Notes: generated by a model not told the origin, from the sequence alone. A stretch of DNA of 42,143 nt from a virus (IMGVR_UViG_3300013307_000029:1-42143); one strand, 5' to 3'; numbered from the stretch's first letter, positions 1-7,527 are shown. Numbers and translations: made by a program.

Positions 1-532
1 ACGACCCCTCACCCGCTCCCGGTTCGCCGACAGGCTCAGCAAGAGCGGCGCGGGCATGGAATCGCAGGTGCTTCGGGATGCTGTCCTGGCGCATCTCCTT
101 GCCGCAGCGAGGGCAGGGGCCACGCTTGCGTCGGGCCTCATTCACGCAAGTGCGGCAGCGACGGGCTCCGTCCGCCCTGATGCCCAGGTTGTCCCCGGCG
201 TACGGGTGACCCTGGGGACAGTGCGTGCGAACCGAGTAGGCGTTGCGGCCTCGCGTGTCGCGATCAGTGATGTTGTCAGAAGGGGTGCCGGCCCGCAGGT
301 GCGCCGGGTTCACGCAGGGAGGGTTGTCGCACGAGTGGAGGACGTAGAGCCCGTCAGGTACGGGCCCATTCGCCAACTCGTAGGAGACCCGGTGGGCACC
401 AACACTGCGGCCGTTCACATGGAAGCTGCCGTACCAGTTGCGGTCAGTCTGGTTCAGCCACTCCCAGCACTCATCGGCAGAGCCCCTCGCGACATGCGAC
501 CAGAAGCGCGCCTCCCACTCCGCGCTACCCAC
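1..532 (-). CDS. HNH endonuclease, 3' end cut by the window edge
   Basis: The reading frame starts at a GTG at 532, overlapping the stop of the preceding small gene, and runs open through base 1. The middle carries a classical phage HNH nuclease signature of the HNH_3 type: an AHRVSYEL segment, then LHSCDNPPCVNPAHL, then GTPSDN, with the HNH histidine and the Asn/His of the metal site visible. Downstream come extra zinc-ribbon cysteine pairs (CRTC, CPRC) and basic residues suited to DNA binding. Such proteins are free-standing, often mobile nucleases that nick or cut DNA. It is the last visible gene of the leftward early operon. Its C-terminus is missing from the window. Confidence 0.85.
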   Translation of the reverse strand, partial: MGSAEWEARFWSHVARGSADECWEWLNQTDRNWYGSFHVNGRSVGAHRVSYELANGPVPDGLYVLHSCDNPPCVNPAHLRAGTPSDNITDRDTRGRNAYSVRTHCPQGHPYAGDNLGIRADGARRCRTCVNEARRKRGPCPRCGKEMRQDSIPKHLRFHARAALAEPVGEPGAGEGS

Positions 533-638
533 GACGCACCTCGGCTGCCGCTTCGGACGCGTCGTGGCCGTCGGGCAGGGATGCGGCGATGTGGACGTGT
601 CCGCCCCAGTTGGCGACGTCCTCCCAGTCGACGCTCAT
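525..638 (-). CDS. small hypothetical protein (37 aa)
   Basis: A 37-residue frame whose ATG overlaps the stop codon of the Cys-rich gene before it (ATGA arrangement) and whose stop overlaps the GTG of the HNH gene. This tight coupling is the main reason to believe it is translated. It starts MSVDWEDVANWGGHVH and has no recognised domain, membrane segment or cysteine pair. Confidence 0.5.
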   Translation of the reverse strand: MSVDWEDVANWGGHVHIAASLPDGHDASEAAAEVRRG

Positions 639-865
639 GCGCAGACCTCGCAGCCGTAGCCGACGGGGTACTCCGGATGTTCGCCGATGCTGGAGAAGTC
701 CCGAGTCCCGATCACCTTGACCAGCGCGACCTCGATCGACCGACAGGCGAGGCACATGCCGTACGTGGGGGGCTCAACTTCTTGCATGTCGTAGAAATCG
801 CAGATTGGACAGAGCGATCCACAGTCGCCGCTGTTATGCGCCTCAACCGACTGATAGCCGATCAC
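635..865 (-). CDS. Cys-rich putative zinc-binding protein (76 aa)
   Basis: The start is a GTG at 865 that shares GTGA with the stop of the DUF1508 gene. The protein has cysteines arranged as CGSLCPIC, CLAC and a terminal CEVC, which suggests one or two small zinc knuckles. No enzyme motif is visible. It sits in the early operon between DUF1508 and a 37-residue gene, so a small regulatory or nucleic-acid-binding role is possible but not shown. Confidence 0.65.
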   Translation of the reverse strand: MIGYQSVEAHNSGDCGSLCPICDFYDMQEVEPPTYGMCLACRSIEVALVKVIGTRDFSSIGEHPEYPVGYGCEVCA

Positions 866-1056
866 GACTCCACCTCCACTACCTGCCCAGCGGTCACCAG
901 CGCCTCGACCCGCCGGTACGCCCGCTTGGCGTCGGAGCGGCGTGTGTAGCCCTCGGAGCCGTCCGCGACCGTGCGCCCGTTGACCGCTACGAGACGCCAG
1001 CGCCATTCGCCAACAGAGTCGGCGTAGAACTCGACCGTGGCGCGCGGGGCGGTCAT
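862..1056 (-). CDS. DUF1508/YegP-like small protein (64 aa)
   Basis: The 64-residue product matches the YegP/DUF1508 pattern: an FYAD opening strand, a WRWRLVAVNGRTVADGSEGY core with the family's N-G-x-x-x-A-x-S-E-G-Y run, then a helix with SDAKRAYRRV. The family forms small alpha/beta proteins of unknown role, common in bacteria and phages. The ATG at 1056 overlaps the RecT stop by four bases, so the two are probably translationally coupled. Function is unknown. Confidence 0.75.
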   Translation of the reverse strand: MTAPRATVEFYADSVGEWRWRLVAVNGRTVADGSEGYTRRSDAKRAYRRVEALVTAGQVVEVES

Positions 1057-1952
1057 GACTCCACCAGCTCGGCCTCGAGCGGCTGGTCGTCGGCCGCGAA
1101 CGGGTTCTCGATCCGGTCCTTGAGTGCGTCGATCACGGCGCTGCGCTCGTCCCAGGTGAGGTCGGTTGACGACTCGATCTCGCGGTTGATGGTGGCCATC
1201 GCGAAGTCGAGTCGATCCTGCCGCTCGGTGATGCCGGCGTCGTTGAACGCGGCGTGCATGGCCTTCATCTGGCCCTCTTCGTCGCGGGCCGGCGTGCCGT
1301 CCTCCTTGGCGGGCTTGCGGCGCGACATGGTGCGCTTGGCCGGCGCCTCGGTCGGGGTCGTGGTGACCTCGGCGACCTGCTCGTCGAACGCCCCGCCGTC
1401 GGCTACCTCCTCGGCGCTGTAGCCGATGCCGAGGATCGCGTCGGAGGCGATGAGGCGGGCGAGCTCGGAGGTTGCGCGAGCGACAAGCATGGCAGCGGGC
1501 TGCTTCTTCCAGTTCTCCTTGCCACTGAGGCCGAGGTCGCGCGCCCGGTCGATCGTCCAGGTGACGCTCTGCCACTCGTCGGACCCGCGGCGCCGGCCCT
1601 TCATGCGGCAGCGGGTGCCGGTGGACTCGAGGAGCACCATCTCGTGCCCGTAGGACTGAACGACGGCTCGCAGGGTGATTGCCCGTGGCGCGGCCTGCCC
1701 CTGGATGATGTCGAAGGACCGCATGGCGGCCATCGGCGAGAGCCCGACCTCGAGCCCGGCCAGGATGGCGGCGGTCAGCTCGACCGGCTTGCCCTTGAAC
1801 TGCGCCGGCACGAACGCCGACGACGACAGCCGCTCGGCCACCTGATAGGCGGCGTCCGCGGACTGCGCCCACTCACCGAGGCGATGGACGGCGACGTCTT
1901 GCTGGGTTGCGAGGCTGGTGCCTGCGCGCTCCTCCCACTGCTGAATGGTCAT
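1053..1952 (-). CDS. recT: RecT-like single-strand annealing recombinase
   Basis: A 299-residue protein. Residues about 55-160 have the RecT-family core as seen in actinobacterial phages: an AAILAGLEVGLSPM helix, a D-I-I-Q-G-Q-A strand, and a long segment ending in a KKQPAAMLVARATSELARLI helix. The C-terminal third is charged and probably disordered (TPTEAPAKRTMSRRKPAK). RecT proteins coat resected single-stranded DNA and anneal it to a complementary strand. The gene follows a Cas4-type nuclease with an ATGA overlap, the usual exonuclease-annealase pair for phage recombination and replication. Confidence 0.85.
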   Translation of the reverse strand: MTIQQWEERAGTSLATQQDVAVHRLGEWAQSADAAYQVAERLSSSAFVPAQFKGKPVELTAAILAGLEVGLSPMAAMRSFDIIQGQAAPRAITLRAVVQSYGHEMVLLESTGTRCRMKGRRRGSDEWQSVTWTIDRARDLGLSGKENWKKQPAAMLVARATSELARLIASDAILGIGYSAEEVADGGAFDEQVAEVTTTPTEAPAKRTMSRRKPAKEDGTPARDEEGQMKAMHAAFNDAGITERQDRLDFAMATINREIESSTDLTWDERSAVIDALKDRIENPFAADDQPLEAELVES

Positions 1953-2764
1953 GCGATGCTCTCTTCTTCTCGTGGCTGAATCAGGAGGCCGACGTAGCCC
2001 GAACCGGGGACCTTCCAGTCACCTCGGCCGCGCTTGGCGATGTCGAAGGCACGTCGGATGACGAGGAACTCCTCGTAGATGTCGGGGCCGAACGCGAACG
2101 GTGCGACGTCGTAGCCGTCGGCCCGGATCTGCACACCGAACGCGGCGTCACAGAGCGGGAGCGGCTGCTCATCGCCGTCGAGGCCGGTGAACTCGGCGTG
2201 TGCGTAGGCGTTCATCTGCCACGCGTACTCGGGATAGAGCGCCTTGCCGGACTTCCAGTCGAAGATCGCCACGCCGTCAGCGCCCGTGAGCGGGTGGACG
2301 TACTTGGCGATCAGGTCGAGGGTGCCGGCCCACTGGTGCTCACGGCTGGCGCAGGAGGCTTCGACGAGCAGCGGCTCGATGTGCCACTCCTCCATGAACG
2401 CGAGCGCGTTCTCCATGACGGGCACGGACTCGTCGTCGACCTCGACATCTTCGCCGTTGAGCAGCGCCTCGGCGTAGTCGTGGAGGAGGTTGCCGCGGGT
2501 GCCGGCGTCGTCTCGCTTCTGCCAGGGGATGCCCTTGAGCGCCTGGATCATGGGTCCGCGGCCGAGCTTGCGGAGTTCCTCGATGCCGTTGGGGTTGTCG
2601 GCGACGTACTCGGCGACCATGCCCGCGGCCCACTTGGGGATGGCGGGCTTGTCCAGGACGCCGAGGATGGTGGTGACACCCGGCACCCAGCGGCCGTCGA
2701 GCTTGTAGCGATGTGCGGACGGGTAGAACTGGAGGCCGCGCTTGGGTTCGCGAAGTTTGGTCAT
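1949..2764 (-). CDS. Cas4/RecB-type PD-(D/E)XK exonuclease
   Basis: A 271-residue protein with the PD-(D/E)XK nuclease core: an upstream helix with GNLLHDYAEALL (motif with His), then AGTLDLIAKY giving the metal-binding Asp, then AIFDWKSGK giving the D-x-K pair, and a Q-x-N-A-Y segment that matches the Q-x-x-x-Y motif of RecB/Cas4 nucleases. It should resect double-stranded DNA ends to feed RecT, whose gene overlaps its stop. The four cysteines of a true Cas4 iron-sulphur cluster are not evident, so it is better called RecB-like. Confidence 0.85.
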   Translation of the reverse strand: MTKLREPKRGLQFYPSAHRYKLDGRWVPGVTTILGVLDKPAIPKWAAGMVAEYVADNPNGIEELRKLGRGPMIQALKGIPWQKRDDAGTRGNLLHDYAEALLNGEDVEVDDESVPVMENALAFMEEWHIEPLLVEASCASREHQWAGTLDLIAKYVHPLTGADGVAIFDWKSGKALYPEYAWQMNAYAHAEFTGLDGDEQPLPLCDAAFGVQIRADGYDVAPFAFGPDIYEEFLVIRRAFDIAKRGRGDWKVPGSGYVGLLIQPREEESIA

Positions 2765-2771
2765 GTCGTCC

Positions 2772-3062
2772 TCAGAACGGGGGCTCTGCCGCGATCGGCA
2801 GGTCGAAGCGGGTGGGGTGGTGGAGCGGGCCGTCGCCCCATGGGTCAGGCGCGCGCAGGTGTGCCGGGACGGGCGGGTAGCATTCGCGGCAGGGGCCGGT
2901 GTCGCTGCGCACGTCCGCCACGCCCACCCATCCCTCGCACGCCGACCAGACCTCGCCCGTGTGGTCCTCGCCGCGTGGGCGCTCGGTGTGCATCTGGGCG
3001 GCTTCGGTGATCACGTCGGCGGCGTCGCGGAGGGCGTCGGCTCGGGTCCATGGGCGGGTCAT
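2772..3062 (-). CDS. hypothetical protein (96 aa)
   Basis: The start ATG at 3062 overlaps the stop of the 158-residue gene. The N-terminal 30 residues form a likely helix (WTRADALRDAADVITEAAQM), and the middle has a C-x-x-C pair (GPCRECYPP). The C-terminal third is proline-rich. No domain is recognised. It precedes the exonuclease gene by seven bases in the same operon. Confidence 0.6.
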   Translation of the reverse strand: MTRPWTRADALRDAADVITEAAQMHTERPRGEDHTGEVWSACEGWVGVADVRSDTGPCRECYPPVPAHLRAPDPWGDGPLHHPTRFDLPIAAEPPF

Positions 3063-3535
3063 GGCTGCACGCCTTCGGAGAGGACCTCGGGCGCGTCGAT
3101 GTCCTGCCACAAGGCATTCCGATGACGCGCGCCGTCGTACGGCCTGCGCCACCAGTCGCCGTCGCCGATTCGGACCCAGATGTGCCCGTCCGCATCCCGC
3201 ACAACCGCGCCCAACCCCTGCGGCTCAGGAGGCTTCGGTGGGGCGAGCAGCGAGCGGAGGGCGACCTGCATCTGCTCCGCGCGGTAGGCGTGCAGCCTCT
3301 CCACGTCTTTCGGAATGACCGCCCAGACCGCGGCCTGCACCATCGCGTCCCGATCTTCGGGGTCGATCACGATGACTGGGCGCTGGGCATGCTTCCCGTC
3401 GAACGGCCGGTTGATCCAGTAGTCATGCTCGGTCGCGTAGCCAGTCCAACGGCCGTCCCTGCCGCGCATCATCAGCACGTCGCGCCCATCGAGGGTGAAC
3501 ATCGCCACGTCGCCCGGCTTCCACTGCGCGCTCAT
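3059..3535 (-). CDS. hypothetical protein (158 aa)
   Basis: A 158-residue protein that opens with MSAQWKPGDVAMFTLDGRDVLMMRG, a small beta-barrel-like start, and ends with a second W-rich beta segment (HIWVRIGDGDWWRRPY). No catalytic motif is recognised. It is joined by ATGA-type overlaps to the genes on either side, so it is part of the early polycistron. Confidence 0.65.
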   Translation of the reverse strand: MSAQWKPGDVAMFTLDGRDVLMMRGRDGRWTGYATEHDYWINRPFDGKHAQRPVIVIDPEDRDAMVQAAVWAVIPKDVERLHAYRAEQMQVALRSLLAPPKPPEPQGLGAVVRDADGHIWVRIGDGDWWRRPYDGARHRNALWQDIDAPEVLSEGVQP

Positions 3536-3732
3536 GACGCCCTCCCCAGCAACAGCTCGGCGGTGTACGCGGCGTGGAGCATCGACGTGCGGGCATCACG
3601 GACTCGCTGCCATGTCGGTCGACCATCGCGGGTGCGGATGTTCGCCACCGCCTCCCGCACGGCCGCCTCCAGGACGAGGGTTGCGGCGGCCTCTTCGCTG
3701 CTGACGAAGCGGCCTCGGGCGTCGCGGTTCAT
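3532..3732 (-). CDS. small hypothetical protein (66 aa)
   Basis: The start at 3732 is chosen because its ATG overlaps the stop of the DUF1643 gene; a longer in-frame reading upstream would sit inside that gene. The product (MNRDARGRF, then a long Ala/Glu-rich helix and TWQRVRDARTSMLHAAY) is probably all helical. The NRDARGRF opening is common in phage early proteins. Function is unknown. Confidence 0.6.
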   Translation of the reverse strand: MNRDARGRFVSSEEAAATLVLEAAVREAVANIRTRDGRPTWQRVRDARTSMLHAAYTAELLLGRAS

Positions 3733-4331
3733 CGGGCACCCCATGCGATCGGAATGCACGAGTACGGCAGCATCAACGGGTGGCCAGGGTGCCCATCCTT
3801 CGTGATCGAGAGGGCATGCAGCCGCGAGGCGCCCGGCAGGGACCGCAACCAACGCACCCTCTCGGGATGCTTAGACGCATTCGCACCCCACGCGGCGAGG
3901 ATGAGTCGATCGTCCCGCGCTGCATCGCGTAGCGCGTCCTCAATGACGCCGTTGCCCTTGCGGCCTCCGGTGATGTCGACCCCGTCGCGGCGAGCACGCC
4001 AGAGGTCGGCGGGCTTGGTAGCGCGGAACGGGTAGAGGTTGACGACCTGGATGCCACCGAAGCCCATCCGAGCAGCGAACCCGAGGCACTTCACGATGGT
4101 GGGGTCGTCGGCCAGCGCATCAGCGGTCGACGGGTTGAGCATGATGAACGTCAGCGGATCGCCACCGCCAAACCTCCGGTGGAGAGTCCAGCGGTACAGC
4201 GGCTCGGGCTCCTCCTCCGACAGCCATGCGGTCCGCAGCATGTCGGCGGGGTCATACTTCAGGCGGTCGGCATCTGGGTGGCGCAGGTCAACGCCACCGG
4301 CGTCGGCGATCGAGAACAAGCCCTCGCTCAT
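3729..4331 (-). CDS. DUF1643 family protein (200 aa)
   Basis: The family signature is clear: TFIMLNPSTADALADDPT followed by a helix with CLGFAARMGFGGIQVVNLYPFRA, then a C-terminal Rossmann-like strand ILAAWG and a turn HALSITKDGHPGHPL. DUF1643 proteins are widespread in bacteria and phages and have no established activity. The ATG at 4331 overlaps the stop of the upstream membrane protein gene. Confidence 0.85.
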   Translation of the reverse strand: MSEGLFSIADAGGVDLRHPDADRLKYDPADMLRTAWLSEEEPEPLYRWTLHRRFGGGDPLTFIMLNPSTADALADDPTIVKCLGFAARMGFGGIQVVNLYPFRATKPADLWRARRDGVDITGGRKGNGVIEDALRDAARDDRLILAAWGANASKHPERVRWLRSLPGASRLHALSITKDGHPGHPLMLPYSCIPIAWGAR

Positions 4332-4747
4332 CGCAGGTCTCCCTTGTCGTCGTACAGCCGCTCGAACCAGGCGTCGTCTTCGGCGAGGTGGTCGTGGGTG
4401 GCAGCGCGGGGGAATGGGATGACCTTCTGCTGGAGCGGCCGACTCAGCGGGCACTCGCTCAGGTGGATGCCGACCCCGTTCGGGTGACCGCAAATGCAGC
4501 GCACCGACCGCAGCGGCATCACGACCCGCCCGTCCGAGAGCGCGGTCTGCAACTCAGCGAACGCGTGCTCAGTCCGCCGCCGAACGTCACGCTCGGCAGC
4601 CAGCGCCCACTCGGCGGCCTCGAGCTCGCGGGATAGGCGGGCGGCGTTGTCGCGGGCCTCGTCGCGTTCGTTGGTGCGCTCCACGATGACCGCGAACAGG
4701 CCGGCGAGGAGGATGCAGACGGCGGCGATGACGCATGCGGTGGTCAT
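4328..4747 (-). CDS. membrane-anchored coiled-coil protein (139 aa)
   Basis: Residues 1-22 form a hydrophobic segment (MTTACVIAAVCILLAGLFAVIV) that would anchor the protein, followed by a charged coiled coil to about residue 70 (ERDEARDNAARLSRELEAAE) and a C-terminal part with a CICGHPNGVGIHLSECP motif that may bind a metal. The orientation and function are unknown. It is coupled by four-base overlaps to both neighbours in the early operon. Confidence 0.65.
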   Translation of the reverse strand: MTTACVIAAVCILLAGLFAVIVERTNERDEARDNAARLSRELEAAEWALAAERDVRRRTEHAFAELQTALSDGRVVMPLRSVRCICGHPNGVGIHLSECPLSRPLQQKVIPFPRAATHDHLAEDDAWFERLYDDKGDLR

Positions 4748-4989
4748 GACGTGGCCTCGGGTCCAGCGGTCGGCTCGTGGCCGTACGTCACGCGCTTGGC
4801 GAAGAGAGTCAGCGTGACGCGGACCAGTTCGTCACCGCGCGTGGAGACCTCGTGGACGATCACTGGGTCATCGGCCGAGGCGAGCAGTACCTGGCCATTG
4901 ATGCGGACCTCGGTCGGCACGATGTACTTCGGGTCTGGATTGTCGGTGCGCTCGATGATCTCGATCACGGCGCCATCGGGGATGCTCAC
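4744..4989 (-). CDS. conserved hypothetical phage protein (81 aa)
   Basis: The start is GTG 4989, chosen because it shares GTGA with the stop of a 29-residue membrane peptide; an upstream ATG at 5007 lies inside that peptide gene. The product begins VSIPDGAVIEIIERTDNPDPKY and is beta-rich with VTLTLFAKRV at its end. It resembles small conserved proteins seen in many actinobacteriophage early regions, with no assigned function. Confidence 0.65.
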   Translation of the reverse strand: MSIPDGAVIEIIERTDNPDPKYIVPTEVRINGQVLLASADDPVIVHEVSTRGDELVRVTLTLFAKRVTYGHEPTAGPEATS

Positions 4990-5075
4990 GACGCCACCTC
5001 CGCCCACAGGAACACCGCGGGGTCGTGCCAGGCTGCGACGAAGAGGATGATGGCGGGGGCGATGAGGAGTCTCAT
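4986..5075 (-). CDS. tiny membrane peptide (29 aa)
   Basis: An ATG at 5075 overlaps the stop of the 73-residue gene, and the stop at 4986 overlaps the next GTG. Between them lies one hydrophobic helix (MRLLIAPAIILFVAAW) and a short tail. Overlap on both sides argues for real translation despite its size. Its role is unknown. Confidence 0.5.
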   Translation of the reverse strand: MRLLIAPAIILFVAAWHDPAVFLWAEVAS

Positions 5076-5293
5076 GGCGTGGCCTCCGCCTGCTGGTATG
5101 GATTGGGTGTCGTTGGAGCGTTCGGCTCGTCAGACATCCGCCGCATCGCGTTCGAGTGGCCCGAGGCGTAGCCGGCCTGCCAAACGTCAGCGAGGAATCC
5201 GGTTCCGTTCTCTCCGAGGCGTGACGCGGCCTCGATCATGCAGGCGGGGCAGCCAGGAATGAGCGGGCCGTGCTCGCAGTAGTCGCCGCTCAT
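5072..5293 (-). CDS. small Cys-containing hypothetical protein (73 aa)
   Basis: The start at 5293 overlaps the stop of the 71-residue gene. The N-terminus has CEHGPLIPGCPACM, a short Cys/His cluster that could bind zinc. The rest is helical with a GYASGHSNAMRRM segment and a Pro/Thr tail. It looks like one of the many small zinc-knuckle proteins of phage early operons. Function unknown. Confidence 0.6.
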   Translation of the reverse strand: MSGDYCEHGPLIPGCPACMIEAASRLGENGTGFLADVWQAGYASGHSNAMRRMSDEPNAPTTPNPYQQAEATP

Positions 5294-5505
5294 GCCGCCA
5301 TCACCGCCCGCACCCGCTCGGCCAGCACCTGCGTCGGCTCGGACCACATGCCGACCGGGTGACCATCGACACGGACCACGCCGAGGACGCTGGCGACGAC
5401 GAGAGAGGTGCCGACCTGGATGGCGTCGGGGCCGAGCACTGTGCCGTCGAGGGCGTGTGCCAGTGCCGTCTGCGGGGAGGTGAGGGTCTGCGGCGCGCGG
5501 ATCAC
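5290..5505 (-). CDS. small hypothetical protein (71 aa)
   Basis: A GTG start at 5505 shares GTGA with the stop of the 106-residue gene. The product (IRAPQTLTSPQTALAHALDG, then LVVASVLGVVRVDGHPVGMW) is a compact alpha/beta protein with no recognised motif. Confidence 0.55.
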   Translation of the reverse strand: MIRAPQTLTSPQTALAHALDGTVLGPDAIQVGTSLVVASVLGVVRVDGHPVGMWSEPTQVLAERVRAVMAA

Positions 5506-5822
5506 CGGGCACCGCCGAACAGCGCAGCGAGCGCGGAGGCGACGACCGTCGAGTTGCGAATGTCGAGCCGGGAGGCGACCTCATACAGCGAGACCTCGTG
5601 ACGGCTGTAGGCAATCGCACACACCAGCCGCCAGAGCGCCTCCGTGCCCGAGCCCCACAGGTCGAACGGGATGTCGGAGGTGATGCGGATCTCGGTAGTC
5701 CAGTCGCCGGGAGTGACTGTGACGTGCTCACTGAGCGTCGAGTCCTCGGCAATGCACCGGGCCGCGTCGCACACGGGCCCGCGGTCAACAACGAGGACAT
5801 CGGGGATGGTGTTGGTCTGCAC
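5502..5822 (-). CDS. hypothetical protein (106 aa)
   Basis: The GTG at 5822 is preferred because AGGAAG sits about eight bases before it; an in-frame reading that continues to 6023 would cross a hairpin and give a proline-rich, low-quality N-terminus. The protein has an alpha/beta start and a C-terminal helical part (ALWRLVCAIAYSRHEVSLYEVASRLDIRNSTVVASAL) that resembles a winged-helix turn. It may bind DNA, but no family is recognised. It follows the largest non-coding gap of the operon. Confidence 0.6.
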   Translation of the reverse strand: MQTNTIPDVLVVDRGPVCDAARCIAEDSTLSEHVTVTPGDWTTEIRITSDIPFDLWGSGTEALWRLVCAIAYSRHEVSLYEVASRLDIRNSTVVASALAALFGGAR

Positions 5823-6078
5823 TAGAATCACTTCCTGTAGGTCGTGGACCCCGGTCTTGCTTGGCGGCGGGCCGGGGTCCGTCTTGTCTGTTCGGGGAGC
5901 CGAGGCGACGGACCAGGCAGCTGACGTCGCCCCGGCTGTTGACCCGGACTGCACCGGGCCCTCTATGTGGTTTTCCGGCCTAGTCGGGGCCGGTCCTGCA
6001 CACCTCGCGCCGTTCTTCCCCAACGGGTTGAGGTGCCTCCCGGCCGGAATCCTGTGAGAACGGGCCGGGGAGATTGGG
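5823..6078. other. structured non-coding gap in the early operon
   Basis: These 256 bases separate the methyltransferase stop from the next start in an operon whose other genes mostly overlap. The stretch holds several GC-rich inverted repeats: GGACCCCGG/CCGGGGTCC (5846-5880), GGCGAC/GTCGCC near 5905-5935, and CCGGCC/GGCCGG near 5980-5997. No convincing frame with codon bias or a ribosome binding site is seen on either strand. It could hold an internal promoter, an attenuator or a small RNA. Confidence 0.5.
5846..5880. repeat. 9-bp stem hairpin before the 106-aa gene
   Basis: Arms GGACCCCGG (5846-5854) and CCGGGGTCC (5872-5880) are perfect complements around a 17-base loop. On the minus strand the structure ends about 24 bases before the GTG at 5822 and is not followed by a T run, so it looks more like a leader or attenuator structure than a classical intrinsic terminator. 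Confidence 0.5.
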
Positions 6079-6726
6079 TTATCCGGTGTCGGCAGCGAAG
6101 AGGGTGTCCTGCGCGAGACGGCGGGCAGCGATCTCGCAGTAGCGCTCCTCGAGTTCGACTCCGATGGCGCGGCGGCCGAGTTGCTTGGCGGCGACGAGGG
6201 TTGAGCCGGACCCGGCGAATGGGTCAGCGATGGTGCCCGAGCACGTCTCGATCAGGCGCTCCATGAGTCCGGTCGGCTTGGCATGGGGGTGGCCGTTGAG
6301 ATAGCCGCCCATCCCGCCAGGCGTAGCGATGACGCTCGAGCGCGCGGCAGGCAAGCGGAGCCATTCGCCGAGGACGTAGATTGCTTCCCAATCACGCCGC
6401 CAGCCATAGTTCGACCCCACGACGCCCGAGTCGGCGGGCTTCTGCCAGACGAGGATCTGCTTAGTGCCCGCGGGCTGCGGCAGAAGAGGGGCGCCGAAGA
6501 CGAGCGCAGGGCGATCGCCCCACGTGTCGAGCACGCCATCGCGGGCGGCCGTGTCGCCGTCATTAGTGATGCCGTCGTGCTTGCGCTGCCCGTTGTAGCC
6601 ACCGCCCCGCCACTTGATCCCATACGGCGGGTCGGTCACGAGCACGTCTGCCTCGAGCCACACGGTCACCTCATGACAGTCGCCGCGGTAGAGGGTGACG
6701 AGGTCGTCGGAGTAGTAGGGCTCCAT
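6079..6726 (-). CDS. DNA methyltransferase (adenine-N6 or cytosine-N4)
   Basis: A 215-residue amino-methyltransferase. The catalytic DPPY is at residues 32-35 after a strand ADVLVT, and the S-adenosylmethionine-binding motif DPFAGSGST is at 168-176 near the C-terminus, followed by [20 protein letters not shown] before FxGxG is the beta-class order. The ATG at 6726 overlaps the stop of the preceding gene. No restriction enzyme gene is next to it, so it is an orphan that may protect phage DNA from host restriction or mark it. The recognition site cannot be read from the sequence. Confidence 0.9.
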   Translation of the reverse strand: MEPYYSDDLVTLYRGDCHEVTVWLEADVLVTDPPYGIKWRGGGYNGQRKHDGITNDGDTAARDGVLDTWGDRPALVFGAPLLPQPAGTKQILVWQKPADSGVVGSNYGWRRDWEAIYVLGEWLRLPAARSSVIATPGGMGGYLNGHPHAKPTGLMERLIETCSGTIADPFAGSGSTLVAAKQLGRRAIGVELEERYCEIAARRLAQDTLFAADTG

Positions 6727-7043
6727 CACGCCACCGCCGTCTCGTCGGCGTGGGCACGGCGGGTGGGGTGTGCCGCATCAAGCTTCTGATGGCAGCTCGA
6801 GCACATGGGCTGGTAGTGATCGAAGTTCACGGAGAAGACCTGACCCGTAGAGGTGTCGATACGGGCGAACGCGTCCTTATGGTCGTAGGCCCAGTGGCGG
6901 GCGGGCTTGCTGCACTCGACGCACCAGTGCTTGCTGGCCGAGCCCTTGAACTTCTGGAGCAGGTAGTGGACGACCGCGTATGCCGTCATCGGTGTCATGG
7001 ACGTGATGGCGGGATCGACGTAGGCGCTCTCGTTGTCGCTCAT
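6726..7043 (-). CDS. zinc-finger/HNH-like early protein (105 aa)
   Basis: Two cysteine pairs, CVEC (residues 41-44) and CSSCHQKLD (81-89), frame a segment with HWAYDH and a C-terminal helix. This is the layout of degenerate HNH or zinc-ribbon proteins common in actinobacteriophages, but the catalytic HNH residues are not all convincing. The start ATG at 7043 overlaps the stop of the Xis-like gene. Likely DNA-binding; nuclease activity uncertain. Confidence 0.65.
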   Translation of the reverse strand: MSDNESAYVDPAITSMTPMTAYAVVHYLLQKFKGSASKHWCVECSKPARHWAYDHKDAFARIDTSTGQVFSVNFDHYQPMCSSCHQKLDAAHPTRRAHADETAVA

Positions 7044-7237
7044 GCGTCCACCAGCCCGTCGACGAACCGCTCGAGGTCTGCAGTCCGAATCAGGTACTTG
7101 CCGACCGGGTTGCCGGCCTTGTCGGTGCCGGACCGCTTGGCCTTCAAGTCGCCCTCGCGGATCGCGCTCTTGAGATACGACTGGCTGAGGCCGGTCGCCT
7201 CGGCGGCGGCCTCGAGGTCGTAGGAGATCGGTGTCAC
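7040..7237 (-). CDS. excisionase-like helix-turn-helix protein (65 aa)
   Basis: The GTG at 7237 shares GTGA with the stop of the Cro-like gene. The 65-residue product has a winged-HTH of the MerR/excisionase type: AAAEATGLSQSYLKSAIREGDLKAKRSG, a beta wing with GNPVGKYLIRTADLERFVDGL. Such proteins bind DNA and either act as recombination directionality factors or as small regulators. Its place as second early gene beside an integrase system fits an Xis, but this is inference. Confidence 0.7.
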   Translation of the reverse strand: MTPISYDLEAAAEATGLSQSYLKSAIREGDLKAKRSGTDKAGNPVGKYLIRTADLERFVDGLVDA

Positions 7238-7527
7238 TGGTTGACCGCCCTTTTCGGAGCGGGTCCAACCTCGCGCGAGACGCGAGAGATTGAGGGGATG
7301 AAGAGAGAGTTCTTTGGGGCGTTGAGCACCCTTTCGATGCGCACAGCCAGGGCCTTGTCGCAGGTGCTCCGCTTGCCGGAGCGAAGGTGGCCGATCGTCG
7401 AGCGGTACTTGGGCCCGCCCACGGCATCGGCCAGTGATCGGACCGTGAAGCCTCGTGTCTCCATGTAGGAGGCGAGAGCTTGGGCATTGATTAGCTTCAA
7501 CTCGAACCTTCCCTCGATGCGGATCAT
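7234..7527 (-). CDS. Cro-like helix-turn-helix regulator (97 aa)
   Basis: Residues 13-55 look like a Cro/C1-type HTH: NAQALASYMETRGFTVRSLADAVG, a turn, then YRSTIGHLRSGKRSTCDKALAVRIERVL. The C-terminus is short and basic. GAGAGG lies five bases before the ATG at 7527. It is the first leftward gene from the divergent immunity control region, facing the plus-strand repressor, which is the usual place of Cro. It probably binds the TAGAC/GTCTA operators in the gap. Confidence 0.75.
   Translation of the reverse strand: MIRIEGRFELKLINAQALASYMETRGFTVRSLADAVGGPKYRSTIGHLRSGKRSTCDKALAVRIERVLNAPKNSLFIPSISRVSREVGPAPKRAVNQ

Noticed and set aside
1907-3010. Long plus-strand open frame opposite the RecT and exonuclease genes
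   Set aside because: It is the GC-rich shadow of two clear minus-strand families and has no motif or ribosome site.
5502-6023. Longer version of the 106-residue gene starting at 6023
   Set aside because: The extension is Pro/Thr/Gly-rich, crosses a strong hairpin, and has no good ribosome site, whereas GTG 5822 has one.
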